Assembly (NCBI RefSeq): GCF_022836935.1 | Contig: NZ_CP083240.1 | Location: forward strand, 124,001-188,000 | Length of the DNA stretch: 64,000 bases | Direction: 5' to 3' | Source: Ancylobacter polymorphus | GTDB lineage: Bacteria > Pseudomonadota > Alphaproteobacteria > Rhizobiales > Xanthobacteraceae | In this document: positions 8,832-17,131 of the stretch, in pieces | Position numbering within the stretch: the first letter of the stretch is position 1 | How the letters are laid out: each line of letters starts with the position of its first letter | The notes under the pieces: generated by a model | Databases searched by the model: none | What the model was told of the DNA's origin: nothing | The model's input: only the letters and a program-made list of their open reading frames with translations | Translations under genes and position numbers: made by a program

Positions 8832-9782
8832 CTAGAGCCCGTAGAGCCGGAAAGTGGAACGGCCCGAGAGCTCGCGCACGGCGTCGAGCGCTGCGAGCCG
8901 CTCGAACAGTCGGCGCGACGCCCAGCGCGACAGCGCCGCCGTCGTCAGCGCGCCCGACACCGCGTCATCGTCCAGCAGCAAGGCGATAGCCTCCCCTGCC
9001 CCCTTGGCGCGCAGCTTTGGCGCCACGGCCCCGAGCCGCTCGGCGCGGCGGGCGATCTCGCCGGCGAGCCGGCAGGCCTCCGCGGCGCCGGCGGCCGCGG
9101 CAAGACAAAGCGCCGCCTCGCCCCCCTCCCCTCCCGGCCGATAGCGGCGACCACCCGGAGCGGATCGCAGCACGCGCGCGTGGATCTGGGTGGCGAGCAC
9201 CGGCACCGGGATCGGCCAGCGCATCCGTCGCGCCAGCGTCAGGTCCGCAATCCACCAGGCGAGTGCTTCGGTTCCGGGTGCGGCCGCACTGACTGTGCCG
9301 ACGGCCGACGCGGTGGCGAGCGGCGCCAGCCGACTGGAGGTGGCGGCCGTCTCGACCGCCTCCGGCAGGGCCTCAAGCGCCGGCGCCCAGGCCAGACCGA
9401 GCAGAGTGGCGAGCGAGCGCAGCCCGTCCACGTCGAGCATCGGGGAGCGGGAGGCGAGCCGTCGCCACGCCGCCAGCAAGTTGCCCGCGGGCCCAGGATC
9501 GGCGCCAGGCGGGCGCAGATGCCAGGCGTCGCGCAGCGCCCCCGCGTCCTCGCGATGGCCGAGCAGGCGGGCGACGCTCGCCGCCGCGTTCAGGGCCACG
9601 CGCTGGCGCCAGGCACCCGCCCAGGGCGGATCGGCGCGGACCAGATTATCCAATGAATTCAATGCTGCGCCGGCCATGTAGGCGGCCTCGACCGGGTCCT
9701 CCACGGGCGCGCGCGGGATCGCCCACCCCGGCACGGTCGGAGGCGCATATGCGGGCAAGGACGTTGAATCGGTCGCGGACAT
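8832..9782 (-). CDS. DUF1403 family protein
   Basis: A 316-residue Ala/Leu-rich, all-helical protein of the DUF1403 family (…PPTVPGWA.. then AAYMAGAALNSLDNLV near residues 25-40, and WWIADLTLARRMRWP near the middle). Its function is not established. It is the first gene of a tight operon with ScpB (2-nt gap) and the Abi-C-like gene. A start at 9782 (MSATDSTSLPAYAPP) is preferred; the frame stays open upstream to 9854. The operon promoter must lie in the gap before the serine recombinase, close to the left end of the Tn5053-like element. Because of the pairing it could serve as a ScpA-like partner of ScpB (inference). Confidence 0.7.
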   Translation of the reverse strand: MSATDSTSLPAYAPPTVPGWAIPRAPVEDPVEAAYMAGAALNSLDNLVRADPPWAGAWRQRVALNAAASVARLLGHREDAGALRDAWHLRPPGADPGPAGNLLAAWRRLASRSPMLDVDGLRSLATLLGLAWAPALEALPEAVETAATSSRLAPLATASAVGTVSAAAPGTEALAWWIADLTLARRMRWPIPVPVLATQIHARVLRSAPGGRRYRPGGEGGEAALCLAAAAGAAEACRLAGEIARRAERLGAVAPKLRAKGAGEAIALLLDDDAVSGALTTAALSRWASRRLFERLAALDAVRELSGRSTFRLYGL

Positions 9783-9863
9783 CGGCCGGAAGGATAACCG
9801 AGCGGTGCGCTTTATTCCATATTTTCCGATTGAAACCGCACCACCTGTCGCCAAATAAGAACA

Positions 9864-9886
9864 TCCGATAATGTTGCATTATCGGA
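9864..9886. promoter_or_regulatory. Resolvase-type recombination site (res-like palindrome)
   Basis: Perfect 10-bp arms TCCGATAATG and CATTATCGGA are separated by TTG. The half sites resemble the TGTC(N)GATAAT pattern bound by Tn3/Tn21/Tn5053 resolvases, and a serine recombinase gene lies 430 bp downstream. Direct repeats CCACCTGTCGC at 9841-9851 and 9912-9922 bracket it. Confidence 0.5.
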
Positions 9887-9977
9887 CGTCTTTTACTTCT
9901 ATAAAGAAGGTCCACCTGTCGCTCGGCCGAGATGGCTGGAATCGGCTGGAAAGCCGTCGTTTTTCGCCTCCCCTCTT

Positions 9978-10038
9978 CCCGGATGGGTGGATTCCTCGCC
10001 CTAATTGAGCGGACCGCCCGACCTGGATCGGTGGATTT
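9978..10038 (+). repeat. Left-end transposase-binding repeats (3 copies)
   Basis: Copies at 9978-9994 (CCCGGATGGGTGGATTC), 9999-10015 (CCCTAATTGAGCGGACC) and 10022-10038 (CCTGGATCGGTGGATTT) are spaced 21-23 bp apart, about two helical turns. The same motif recurs inverted at 15086-15214. The rest of the 537-bp gap between DUF1403 and the recombinase holds the res-like palindrome and no gene. Confidence 0.65.
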
Positions 10039-10319
10039 CCCACGCCGCTGGAGCCGCGAGGGCACCCCTCGGGCGGAAAATCAGCCTCTTCGGGCCCGAT
10101 GGGCACGGCGCCAGCGTCCAAAACCCCTGAAATCGCCTGTTTTCCGCACAGAGCCCCACAGGCGGCCGTTTTGGCCTCTTCTGGCACTTGGACCCATCTG
10201 CGGTGCCCGATCGACCTCCACGGGCCTCTGGCAAGGTCGATAAAACACGTCTGCAAAGGTTCGTTTGCTCAAATCTGTATTGATTGTACAAAGGGCCGGA
10301 AATCGCCCCCGGAGACGCC

Positions 10320-11252
10320 ATGGCCCGCCCCGCCTTCTCCCCTCCCCGGCCGGCTCGCCGCCTGATCGGCTATGCCCGGGTTTCGACCGACGAGCAGGCG
10401 ACCGATGCCCAGGTCGACGAGTTGCGCGCGGCCGGCTGCCAGATCATCCACCAGGAGCATGGCTCCGGGGCTTCGCGGGCCCGGCCGGTGCTGGCCAGGC
10501 TGATGCGCGAAATCGGGCCCAGTGACGTCCTGGTCGTCGTGCGGCTCGATCGCCTCGCCCGCTCGGTCAGCCACCTGCTCGCGGTAATCGAGGACCTGGA
10601 AGGACGTCAGGCCCATTTCCGCTCGTTGCGCGACCCGATCGACACCTCGACGCCGCAGGGCATGTTCTCGCTGCAGGTGCTCGGCGCTGTCGCCCAGCTT
10701 GAGCGTGCCCTTATCGCCGAGCGCACCAGGGCCGGGATGAAGGCGGCCAAGGCGCGCGGCAAGCTCCCCGGCAACCCCGGCCTGCGCGAGCGTCGGCCGG
10801 AGGCCATCCGTGCCGCCTCGGCGGCACGCCAGAAGGTCTATGTCGGTGACCTGATCGCCTCGGCCTCGGCCTGGCTGCCGATCGTGCGGCGCATGCGGCC
10901 GCAGCACAGCTGGGACGACGTGGTGCGGGTGCTGAACCATCGCGGCCAGAGCTGGACCATCGAGAAGCTGCGGCGCGCCGTGCATCGGCTGGTGCAGGAG
11001 CGGATGGCGGAGGCGGAGCTGCTTCGGCGCTCACCGCGGCGTCCGCCCGAGGACCGGCTGATGACGCTCGTCGCCGGCATCGCCATCGCCGACCCGGATC
11101 TCAGCTTGCGCGACATCGCCGCCCAGCTTGAGCGGATGCGCGAGCGCACACCGCGTGGCGGGCGGCAATGGGCCGCCTCTTCGGTCAAGTCCCTGTTGGA
11201 CCAAGCGCGCCGGCTGGGGCTCGTGGTGCCGCAGCCGCGGGACGATACCTGA
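10320..11252 (+). CDS. Serine recombinase of the tni module (TniR-like)
   Basis: A 310-residue serine recombinase. The N-terminal resolvase/invertase domain shows LIGYARVSTDEQ with the nucleophilic serine at about residue 22, RLDRLARS near 80 and LERALIAERTRAGMKAAKARG at the start of the long helix. The C-terminal part, beyond the usual HTH, is extended (LSLRDIAAQLERM; SSVKSLLDQARRLGLV) and probably holds two DNA-binding units. In Tn5053-like elements this protein resolves cointegrates at a res site. The start at ATG 10320 gives the conserved N terminus. It is convergent with tniQ, 59 bp apart. Confidence 0.85.
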   Translation: MARPAFSPPRPARRLIGYARVSTDEQATDAQVDELRAAGCQIIHQEHGSGASRARPVLARLMREIGPSDVLVVVRLDRLARSVSHLLAVIEDLEGRQAHFRSLRDPIDTSTPQGMFSLQVLGAVAQLERALIAERTRAGMKAAKARGKLPGNPGLRERRPEAIRAASAARQKVYVGDLIASASAWLPIVRRMRPQHSWDDVVRVLNHRGQSWTIEKLRRAVHRLVQERMAEAELLRRSPRRPPEDRLMTLVAGIAIADPDLSLRDIAAQLERMRERTPRGGRQWAASSVKSLLDQARRLGLVVPQPRDDT

Positions 11253-11311
11253 GATCGCAACGTGGCCCGCTCCGATCGCGCCGCGCTGCGCCGACGACAA
11301 GCGCGCCGAAC

Positions 11312-12508
11312 CTATGCTGCCCTGGTGTCGCTGTGCGCCGGTCCTTGGGCGGCGCCACGCTTTGCTGCCAACCGCACTGCCGACGGAGCCGGGGCATCGG
11401 CCTCAGGCCGCCGGGCCAGAGCCTTGTTGGACAGGGTGTTGAGAATTCGCCGCTGCGTGCGCGGATCCTGTCCCTGAACAGCACGCCATTCCTCACTGGC
11501 CAGGATGGACCGGGCGAGCGCCAGATAGTCCGCATCCGATCGGCCTGGGGTTTTCGCGCACGAGGAAGCCATCGGCACGGGTCGCTCCTTGGGCCGCGGG
11601 CGCGGCTCCTCGGTCCAGGCCACCAACTGGTCCAGTGTGAGGGCCAGGCGCCCCCTCATCGAGGAGTTGCCGAGGTCCAGCAGCGCCGCGACGCCCAGCA
11701 GCGTCACCATGCGCCAGCCGATCGGCGCCGTTGCCAGCGGCTCGCCGGGATCGACCCCTGCCTGTGCCGTCGGAGTCAGACGAAGATCCGGCACGACATC
11801 TGCCACGAACGGTGTGCGACGCCCGGTGCGGGGGCGCGGCGGCTTCCACAGTAACCGGGCGACATGGAGCATCCGATCCCGAACCGCAGACTGATCTTCG
11901 ATCCCTGCCGCCACCAGCGTCGATACGGCGGCAAAGAGGTCCGCGGAACCGCCGCGCCGCTCCTGGGGCATCGTTCGGGCGATCCTGCCGCATCGGATAC
12001 AGGCGAGCCGGGCCGCCGCCTCATGAACAACGAACCGAAAACCGGAGCTGTCGAGACAGTGAGGACACGCTTCGTCGAGAACGCGATGATGGCGGCTGCA
12101 GACCACGGTCTCGACCAAGGCCCACGTCCGGCGGATATGATGGTCACGGCCGGCGGCGGCATCGTCATCAAGACAGGCCAAACAGACCGGCCGCCGGAAA
12201 GCGCCGGCCACTCTCCCCTCCCCCCAGACATACCAGCTGCGCGACCGTGACCGCGAGGAGAGCGCGAGGGCCCGCATGCGCTTTTCCGAAAGCCGGCACG
12301 CCGCCGCCCAAGCCTGCACCATCTCGGCCGAGGGCGCGAAGTCCCGCTCGGTGAACCTGACACAGCGGTCGTCCCGGAGGACGCCAAGCCACCTCGAAAG
12401 GTCGTCGTGGATGAGGTCATAGCGGCACGCGACGCGACCTTGCCAGGATGATAGCAGCTCATCGTCTTCCGGCCTCGGCGCGAGGGGGAGCTCGCGCCGC
12501 ACTGTCAT
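11312..12508 (-). CDS. tniQ: TniQ transposition protein
   Basis: A 398-residue TniQ-family protein. The N terminus PLAPRPEDDELLSSWQGRVA is typical of the family. It is followed by zinc-binding clusters: CLACLDDD (about residue 110), CSRHHRVLDEACPHC (about 138-152) and ACIRCG (about 170). TniQ/TnsD-type proteins select or license the target with TniB. The start at 12508 makes a 4-bp ATGA overlap with the tniB stop; a longer frame upstream is rejected. The C-terminal domain is distinctive (LALARSILASEEWRAVQGQ…). It is the last gene of the tniABQ operon. Confidence 0.85.
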   Translation of the reverse strand: MTVRRELPLAPRPEDDELLSSWQGRVACRYDLIHDDLSRWLGVLRDDRCVRFTERDFAPSAEMVQAWAAACRLSEKRMRALALSSRSRSRSWYVWGEGRVAGAFRRPVCLACLDDDAAAGRDHHIRRTWALVETVVCSRHHRVLDEACPHCLDSSGFRFVVHEAAARLACIRCGRIARTMPQERRGGSADLFAAVSTLVAAGIEDQSAVRDRMLHVARLLWKPPRPRTGRRTPFVADVVPDLRLTPTAQAGVDPGEPLATAPIGWRMVTLLGVAALLDLGNSSMRGRLALTLDQLVAWTEEPRPRPKERPVPMASSCAKTPGRSDADYLALARSILASEEWRAVQGQDPRTQRRILNTLSNKALARRPEADAPAPSAVRLAAKRGAAQGPAHSDTRAA

Positions 12509-13422
12509 CGGCCGGCCCGCGGCTGAAGGCGCGCCTCGACCTTGCGCGTCATCGTGACGAGCGGCAGCACCAGTTCCTCGGTCTGGAAACTGTCCATGGT
12601 GATACATTCGGCGCCGGAGCGGATCGCCTCGACCGCAACCGTCTCGATCAGGCGGAAGATCCGCACCGTGACGCCATCGGTGAGGTCGAGCACGCGGGTA
12701 CGGATCGCCGGCGCCGCCAGGTTCGAGGGCCGGCGCAGCGGCAGGATCGTCGCCAGGCTCGCCAGCAACTGCGCGAGGCGGGCGTTATTCTTCCAGTGCC
12801 GCAGGTGGAGGGCTTCGAACCGCTCTGCCAGCTGCGGATCGGTCAACAGCGCCTGGCGCGCGAGGTCCGTCCCCGCGCAAACCAGAGGAATCCTGAGATC
12901 GTTGGCCAGAAACCGGATGGCGTTCAGAAAGACCCGCTGTTGCCGGAAGCTGCCGGCGAGCATGGCGTGGATCTCATCGATGATCAGCATGCGGGCGCCC
13001 ATGCTGCGCAGCAGCCGGCGGCAGACTTCCTTCTGCCGGTGGGTCGCCCCGTCCGCAGGCCCGGGCGCCCCGAGCGCCGTGAGCAGCTCACTGTAGATGT
13101 CCCGTTCGATCGGCTCGGCCGGCATCTGCATGGCGACGACCGGCATGGTGGTCACGCCCGTGCCCTGGTCGAAACAGGCGGGATGGTCGCGCAGGAACTT
13201 GCGGATGATCTTGGTCTTGCCCATGCCGGTGTCGCCATAGAGCAGCAGGCACGGCATGCGATCGCGGGGCGGATAGACTAAAAGGTCCTCGAGGCGGCTG
13301 AGCGCGGCCCGTGCCTGATCGAGGTCAAGCCACCGATCCGCTCGGATCCAGGCGATCCGCTCCGCATCCGCCAGAGCGGCCTGGTGGCGATAGGCCGGCA
13401 GGAGGTGGGCGTAGTCGGTCAT
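12505..13422 (-). CDS. tniB: TniB ATPase, transposition regulator
   Basis: A 305-residue AAA+ ATPase of the TniB/TnsC family. The Walker A loop LLYGDTGMGKTKI is near residue 65 and Walker B MLIIDEIHAML near residue 150, followed by RIPLVCAGTDLAR, the usual sensor region. It would bind target DNA and recruit TniA. The start at 13422 overlaps the tniA stop (ATGA) and has GAGGA about 9 nt upstream; an ATG at 13428 is too close to it. The arrangement tniA-tniB-tniQ with coupled starts is characteristic of Tn5053/Tn402-type elements. Confidence 0.9.
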   Translation of the reverse strand: MTDYAHLLPAYRHQAALADAERIAWIRADRWLDLDQARAALSRLEDLLVYPPRDRMPCLLLYGDTGMGKTKIIRKFLRDHPACFDQGTGVTTMPVVAMQMPAEPIERDIYSELLTALGAPGPADGATHRQKEVCRRLLRSMGARMLIIDEIHAMLAGSFRQQRVFLNAIRFLANDLRIPLVCAGTDLARQALLTDPQLAERFEALHLRHWKNNARLAQLLASLATILPLRRPSNLAAPAIRTRVLDLTDGVTVRIFRLIETVAVEAIRSGAECITMDSFQTEELVLPLVTMTRKVEARLQPRAGR

Positions 13423-15062
13423 GACCATTCCTCGACCGCCAGAACGGGCAAAGTCTCCGGTTCGTCCTTGGTGCCGGGCGCGACGACCTCCGCCGCGGCG
13501 CCCTGATCTGCGGCGTTGAGCGATCTCGCCCGCCGCGCGACCTGACGACGTGCGGATTTCGTGATCGATGCCGAGGTCTCCAGCAGCTCGCGCTGGGCCT
13601 CGACCGTGTCGAAGATGAGTTGCTCGTCGGTGAGCCGCACACCGCGCTGCCGCAAGGCCGCCTGGGCCAGCCGGTGCTCGCCGAGCGTGATACGCGGCCG
13701 GCGCAGGTCCGCATACCGGATCGGCCAATGGGCGCCGTCGGGACCCTCGACGAACACGCAGGACAGGTCACGGGGATCATACTTGACCCGCAGCTGTCGA
13801 TCGAGCCGACCTGCCCAAGGGCTCAGAACGTCATCCCAGTAGCGCAGGCCGAAGATGTGCACGCCATCCCGACGGATGCTGCGCTCCTCGAACGGCAGGA
13901 AGTCGTAGAAGAACTGTTGATCATCATGCGGGTGCCGGAACGGCGCGCGGCGACGATCGAGAGCCTCCCGCCAGGCGGCATTCGGAGGCATCTGCAGGCT
14001 GCTGTGGACCTCGTTGTGGTAGCGGCCGACGATTTCGAGCGTCAGCCAGCGCTCGAGCTCCTCGATCGTCATGACCGCGTGACGCTCGGGATCGTAGTCG
14101 CCGCGCTCTGAAATGGAGCTGAACGTAGTACCGGGGAGCATATGGACCGCTCCCATCATGGTGCCGATCAGCCGCTCGATGTGGCCGCCATAGTGCGGGG
14201 TCGCCACAGGCCGGTGGAGCAGCGAGATGCCGTACTCGGCAGCTCCACGGGCCAGCGCCCGGGCGCGGAATTCGCGCGCATTGTCGACGTGGATGATGTC
14301 CGGCAGGCCCGACACAGGCCAATCGAGCTCGATGCCGCGCGCCAGGAGCCACTCCGCCTTTGGCATCACCGCATGATGTATGGCCAGGGCGACCGATGCC
14401 GACGACGGCGCCTCGAGGCTCAGATAAAAGCCCACCACGATGCGGCTTGCTACGTCGATCGCGAGCGTCAGCCATGGCCGCTGGATCGGCAGGCGGTAGA
14501 TCGTGTCCACCACGAAGAGATCGACGCGCGTGTGATCGATCTGGACGATCTGGAGTGCGTGATCGGCACGGTATTCCTCCGGAACCGGTCTGAGCCGATC
14601 TCTGGCGGCCTTGTTGCCTTCACGCTGGCGGACAAGCTTGAAGCGGTCGATCTGCTCGACACGGGCTCGAACGGCTTTCCAGGACGGAATGTCCAGCCCG
14701 CGTTCACGACAAAGATGCCGGATGTGGTCATGAAGCGTGCTGACGGACGCTTTTTGCCGGGTGAGATACTTGTCGCGGATCGCCTCCTCGATGGCCGCCT
14801 CGACCTCGACGGCGAGGCGCCGGGCTCCTTTCTTTGGACCAGGTCGCGCCGCGGCCAGCGAACTCGTCACCGGCGCGCTGCGGTACTGCTCGATCAGCGC
14901 GTACAGCCGGCTTCGGCGTAATCCGAGGATACGGCACGCCGTCGCGACATCGATCGGCGACAATTGCCCGGCGTTGATCAGTGGCCGGATGACCGCCTCT
15001 CGGGCGACCGCGACCTGCCACCGGCTATCATCGATCGCGAGCTTGTCCTGGTCGCACGGCAC
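13419..15062 (-). CDS. tniA: TniA DDE transposase (Mu/TnsB-like)
   Basis: A 547-residue transposase with N-terminal helix-turn-helix regions (LSPIDVATACRILGLRRSRLYALI) and a central rve/RNase-H catalytic core. The acidic triad is visible: D in QIVQIDHTRVDLFV, D in IIHVDNAREF and E in HYGGHIERLIGTM. The C-terminal beta barrel (YWDDVLSPWAG … KYDPRDLSCVFVEGPDG) follows, as in MuA/TnsB-like transposases. It would cut and join element ends by binding the repeats at 9978-10038 and 15086-15214. The gene starts only 24 bp inside the innermost right-end repeat, so its own promoter probably overlaps those sites, which suggests autorepression. Confidence 0.92.
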   Translation of the reverse strand: MPCDQDKLAIDDSRWQVAVAREAVIRPLINAGQLSPIDVATACRILGLRRSRLYALIEQYRSAPVTSSLAAARPGPKKGARRLAVEVEAAIEEAIRDKYLTRQKASVSTLHDHIRHLCRERGLDIPSWKAVRARVEQIDRFKLVRQREGNKAARDRLRPVPEEYRADHALQIVQIDHTRVDLFVVDTIYRLPIQRPWLTLAIDVASRIVVGFYLSLEAPSSASVALAIHHAVMPKAEWLLARGIELDWPVSGLPDIIHVDNAREFRARALARGAAEYGISLLHRPVATPHYGGHIERLIGTMMGAVHMLPGTTFSSISERGDYDPERHAVMTIEELERWLTLEIVGRYHNEVHSSLQMPPNAAWREALDRRRAPFRHPHDDQQFFYDFLPFEERSIRRDGVHIFGLRYWDDVLSPWAGRLDRQLRVKYDPRDLSCVFVEGPDGAHWPIRYADLRRPRITLGEHRLAQAALRQRGVRLTDEQLIFDTVEAQRELLETSASITKSARRQVARRARSLNAADQGAAAEVVAPGTKDEPETLPVLAVEEWS

Positions 15063-15085
15063 GTGTCGACCTCCGCACTCGCCTT

Positions 15086-15214
15086 GATCCAGCGATCAAG
15101 GCTAAGATTCCAACGAACAAGGCTGAATCCACCGAATTAGGGTGAGCCGAACATGTTAAAAATCAATCAAATGGAATCCGGGGAAAAGAGCAGTGCGACA
15201 CCACCGAATCCGGG
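15086..15214 (-). repeat. Right-end transposase-binding repeats (5 copies)
   Basis: Inverted relative to the left end: 15197-15214, 15167-15183, 15125-15142, 15106-15122 and 15086-15101. The clearest read, on the minus strand, CCCGGATTCGGTGGTGTC and CCCTAATTCGGTGGATTC; the inner ones are degenerate. They lie between the tniA start and the phd-vapC promoter. Confidence 0.65.
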
Positions 15215-15248
15215 CAAAATCGCCCCAGAAGCGCTGGAATTCGCGGCG

Positions 15249-15291
15249 TTGACCCGTCAGAAATCGCGCCTATATAGCTAGACAGTCTAGC
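15249..15291 (+). promoter_or_regulatory. Promoter and 15-bp palindromic operator of the phd-vapC-int operon
   Basis: TTGACC (15249-15254) and TATATA (15271-15276) are 16 bp apart and form a good sigma-70-type promoter. Directly behind the -10 lies the perfect palindrome GCTAGACAGTCTAGC (15277-15291), then AGGAG and the antitoxin start. Antitoxin autorepression at such a site is normal for toxin-antitoxin operons. Confidence 0.7.
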
Positions 15292-15306
15292 CAGGAGCAC
15301 GCAGAC

Positions 15307-15561
15307 ATGGAATGGCCGCTGCAGGACGCCAAGAACCAGTTCTCCAAGGTGGTGCAGAAAGCCCGCACCGAGGGGCCGCAGATCGTCACCCTGCGCGGCG
15401 AGCGTGCCGCCGTCGTGCTCTCGGCCGCCGACTACGACGCGCTGCGCGCCGGCCGGCCGAGCCTGGTCGACGACCTCCTCGCCGGCCCGGCCTGGGACGA
15501 CGAGCTCGCCGAGGCCGTCAGCACGCGGGCGACCACGCCGAGCCGCGACGTCGCGCTCTGA
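15307..15561 (+). CDS. Phd/YefM-type antitoxin
   Basis: An 84-residue antitoxin. MEWPLQDAKNQFSKVVQKA is the Phd/YefM DNA-binding N terminus, with VTLRGERAAVVLSAADYDAL completing the fold; the acidic tail (PAWDDELAEAV) would wrap the toxin. A clear AGGAG precedes the ATG. The stop overlaps the vapC start by one base (TGATG). It should repress its own promoter at the palindrome 15277-15291. Confidence 0.9.
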   Translation: MEWPLQDAKNQFSKVVQKARTEGPQIVTLRGERAAVVLSAADYDALRAGRPSLVDDLLAGPAWDDELAEAVSTRATTPSRDVAL

Positions 15562-15968
15562 TGTACCTCGTCGACACCAACATCATTTCCGAGGCCCGCC
15601 GCGGCGCTCTGCCGGCGCTCGCCTGGCTGCGCGGCGCGGACCCGCTCAGCGTGCATCTCAGCACCCTGACGCTCGGCGAGATCATGCGCGGCATCGCCTT
15701 GAAGCAGAGATCCGATCCGAAGACCGCCGGGCACCTCGCCGAGTGGCTGCGCAGGATCCGCAACGATCATGCCGAGCGCATCCTGCCGGTGAGCGATCAG
15801 ATCTCGGTCGAATGGGGCCGCATCGCCGCGATCCGCCCGCGCGGCGACATCGACGGGCTGATCGCCGCCACGGCGATCGTCCACGACCTGATCCTGGTCA
15901 CCCGCAATGTGAGAGATTTCGAGGACACCGGCGCATCGATGATCGATCCCTGGGATGTTGAGGCATGA
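15561..15968 (+). CDS. vapC: VapC-type PIN-domain toxin
   Basis: A 135-residue PIN-domain ribonuclease. The metal-binding acidic residues are visible: D in MYLVDTNIISE, E in TLGEIMRG, and D in RGDIDGLIAATA with the later RNVRDFE. VapC enzymes of this length cleave tRNA or rRNA and are held by the preceding Phd-type antitoxin. Its 3' end overlaps the recombinase start in an ATGA arrangement, so toxin and integrase are translationally coupled. Confidence 0.92.
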   Translation: MYLVDTNIISEARRGALPALAWLRGADPLSVHLSTLTLGEIMRGIALKQRSDPKTAGHLAEWLRRIRNDHAERILPVSDQISVEWGRIAAIRPRGDIDGLIAATAIVHDLILVTRNVRDFEDTGASMIDPWDVEA

Positions 15969-17050
15969 CGGCCGAGACTGATCCGGATTTCAGAGAGACA
16001 GGTCCGGCCAACTCCCGCTCCCCTGCCCTCCCGGAGCCGGTGAACCCGGGATCCTCTGCCGTGCCGGCACATCTCGAGCCCCTCACCGAACGGGCGCGGG
16101 GCTACGTCGAGGCGGCGAGCTCGGCGAACACCCGGCGCGCCTACGCGACCGACTGGAAGCACTTTTCCGGCTGGTGTCGCCGGCAGGGGCTCGAGCTCCT
16201 GCCCCCCTCCCCGCAGGTCGTCGGCCTCTACATCACCGCCTGTGCCTCGGGCGCCGCGGTTCCCGGTGGCAAGCCAAACGCGGTCTCGACCATCGAGCGC
16301 CGTCTTTCGGCGATCTCCTGGAACTACACCCAGCACGGCACTCCGCTCGACCGCAGCGACCGTCACATCGCCACCGTGCTGGCCGGCATCCGCAACACCC
16401 ACGCCTCCCCTCCCCGGCAGAAGGAAGCGGTTTTGCCCGAGGACCTCGTCGCCATGCTGGAGATGCTTCACCGCGGCTCGCTGCGCGGCCTGCGCGATCG
16501 TGCCATGCTGCTGCTCGGCTTCGCCGGCGGGCTTCGCCGCTCGGAAATCGTCGGGCTCGATGTCGGCCGAGATCAAACCGAGGATGGCAGCGGCTGGGTC
16601 GAGATTCTTGACAAGGGCCTGCTCGTTACCCTACGTGGCAAAACCGGCTGGCGTGAGGTGGAAGTCGGGCGCGGCTCGTCGGATGCCACCTGCCCGGTCG
16701 TGGCGTTGGAGACTTGGCTCAAGCTGGCGAAGATCGGCCACGGTCCCTTGTTCCGGCGCGTGACCGGCCGGGGCAAGGATGTCGGGCCCGACCGGCTCAA
16801 TGACCGCGAGGTCGCTCGGCTGGTGAAGCGCACCGCGCTCGCCGCAGGCGTCCGTGGCGACCTCACAGAAGGCGAACGGGAGGAGAAATTCGCTGGCCAC
16901 TCGTTGCGTGCCGGGCTGGCCTCCTCGGCCCAGGTCGATGAGCGTCATGTGCAGAAGCAGCTTGGCCACGCCTCTGCCGAGATGACCCGACGCTACCAGC
17001 GCCGCCGCGACCGCTTCCGGGTCAATCTCACCAAGGCCGCAGGGCTGTAG
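15965..17050 (+). CDS. Tyrosine recombinase/integrase coupled to vapC
   Basis: A 361-residue tyrosine recombinase. A core-binding SAM-like domain lies at about residues 45-140 (SANTRRAYATDWKHFSGWC). The catalytic residues are visible: R in FAGGLRRSEIVGL, K in LRGKTGWREVEV, H-x-x-R in GHSLRAGLAS, and H plus Y in LGHASAEMTRRYQ. The gene overlaps vapC by four bases and so sits in the toxin operon. No attachment site could be identified. It ends 81 bp before the convergent AbiEii-like gene. Confidence 0.9.
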   Translation: MTAETDPDFRETGPANSRSPALPEPVNPGSSAVPAHLEPLTERARGYVEAASSANTRRAYATDWKHFSGWCRRQGLELLPPSPQVVGLYITACASGAAVPGGKPNAVSTIERRLSAISWNYTQHGTPLDRSDRHIATVLAGIRNTHASPPRQKEAVLPEDLVAMLEMLHRGSLRGLRDRAMLLLGFAGGLRRSEIVGLDVGRDQTEDGSGWVEILDKGLLVTLRGKTGWREVEVGRGSSDATCPVVALETWLKLAKIGHGPLFRRVTGRGKDVGPDRLNDREVARLVKRTALAAGVRGDLTEGEREEKFAGHSLRAGLASSAQVDERHVQKQLGHASAEMTRRYQRRRDRFRVNLTKAAGL

Positions 17051-17131
17051 GCAAGGCCCCTGCCCGATTGCCCGCTTCCCGCGAAGTCAGTTCCGGCAGG
17101 AGAAACTGCCTGTAGCGATCACCATCGCGGG

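Larger units (their letters stand above)
9917..15260. mobile_element. Tn5053/Tn7-like transposon core (tni module)
   Basis: It contains a serine recombinase and, on the opposite strand, tniA, tniB and tniQ with 4-bp ATGA overlaps. Three copies of a ~17-bp motif close to CCCKAATTCGGTGGATTC lie at the left end (9978-10038) and five in inverted orientation at the right end (15086-15214). That is the arrangement expected of TnsB/TniA-binding sites. The exact termini are not certain: a TGTC at 9917 and TGACGGGTCA read inward from about 15260 are candidates only. No cargo lies between the repeat arrays, so neighbouring toxin genes are either outside it or part of a larger compound unit. Confidence 0.7.

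Noticed and set aside
7365..8835. Several plus-strand frames opposite the ScpB operon
   Set aside because: ScpB and its partners on the minus strand have clear domains and coupled spacing; the plus frames do not.
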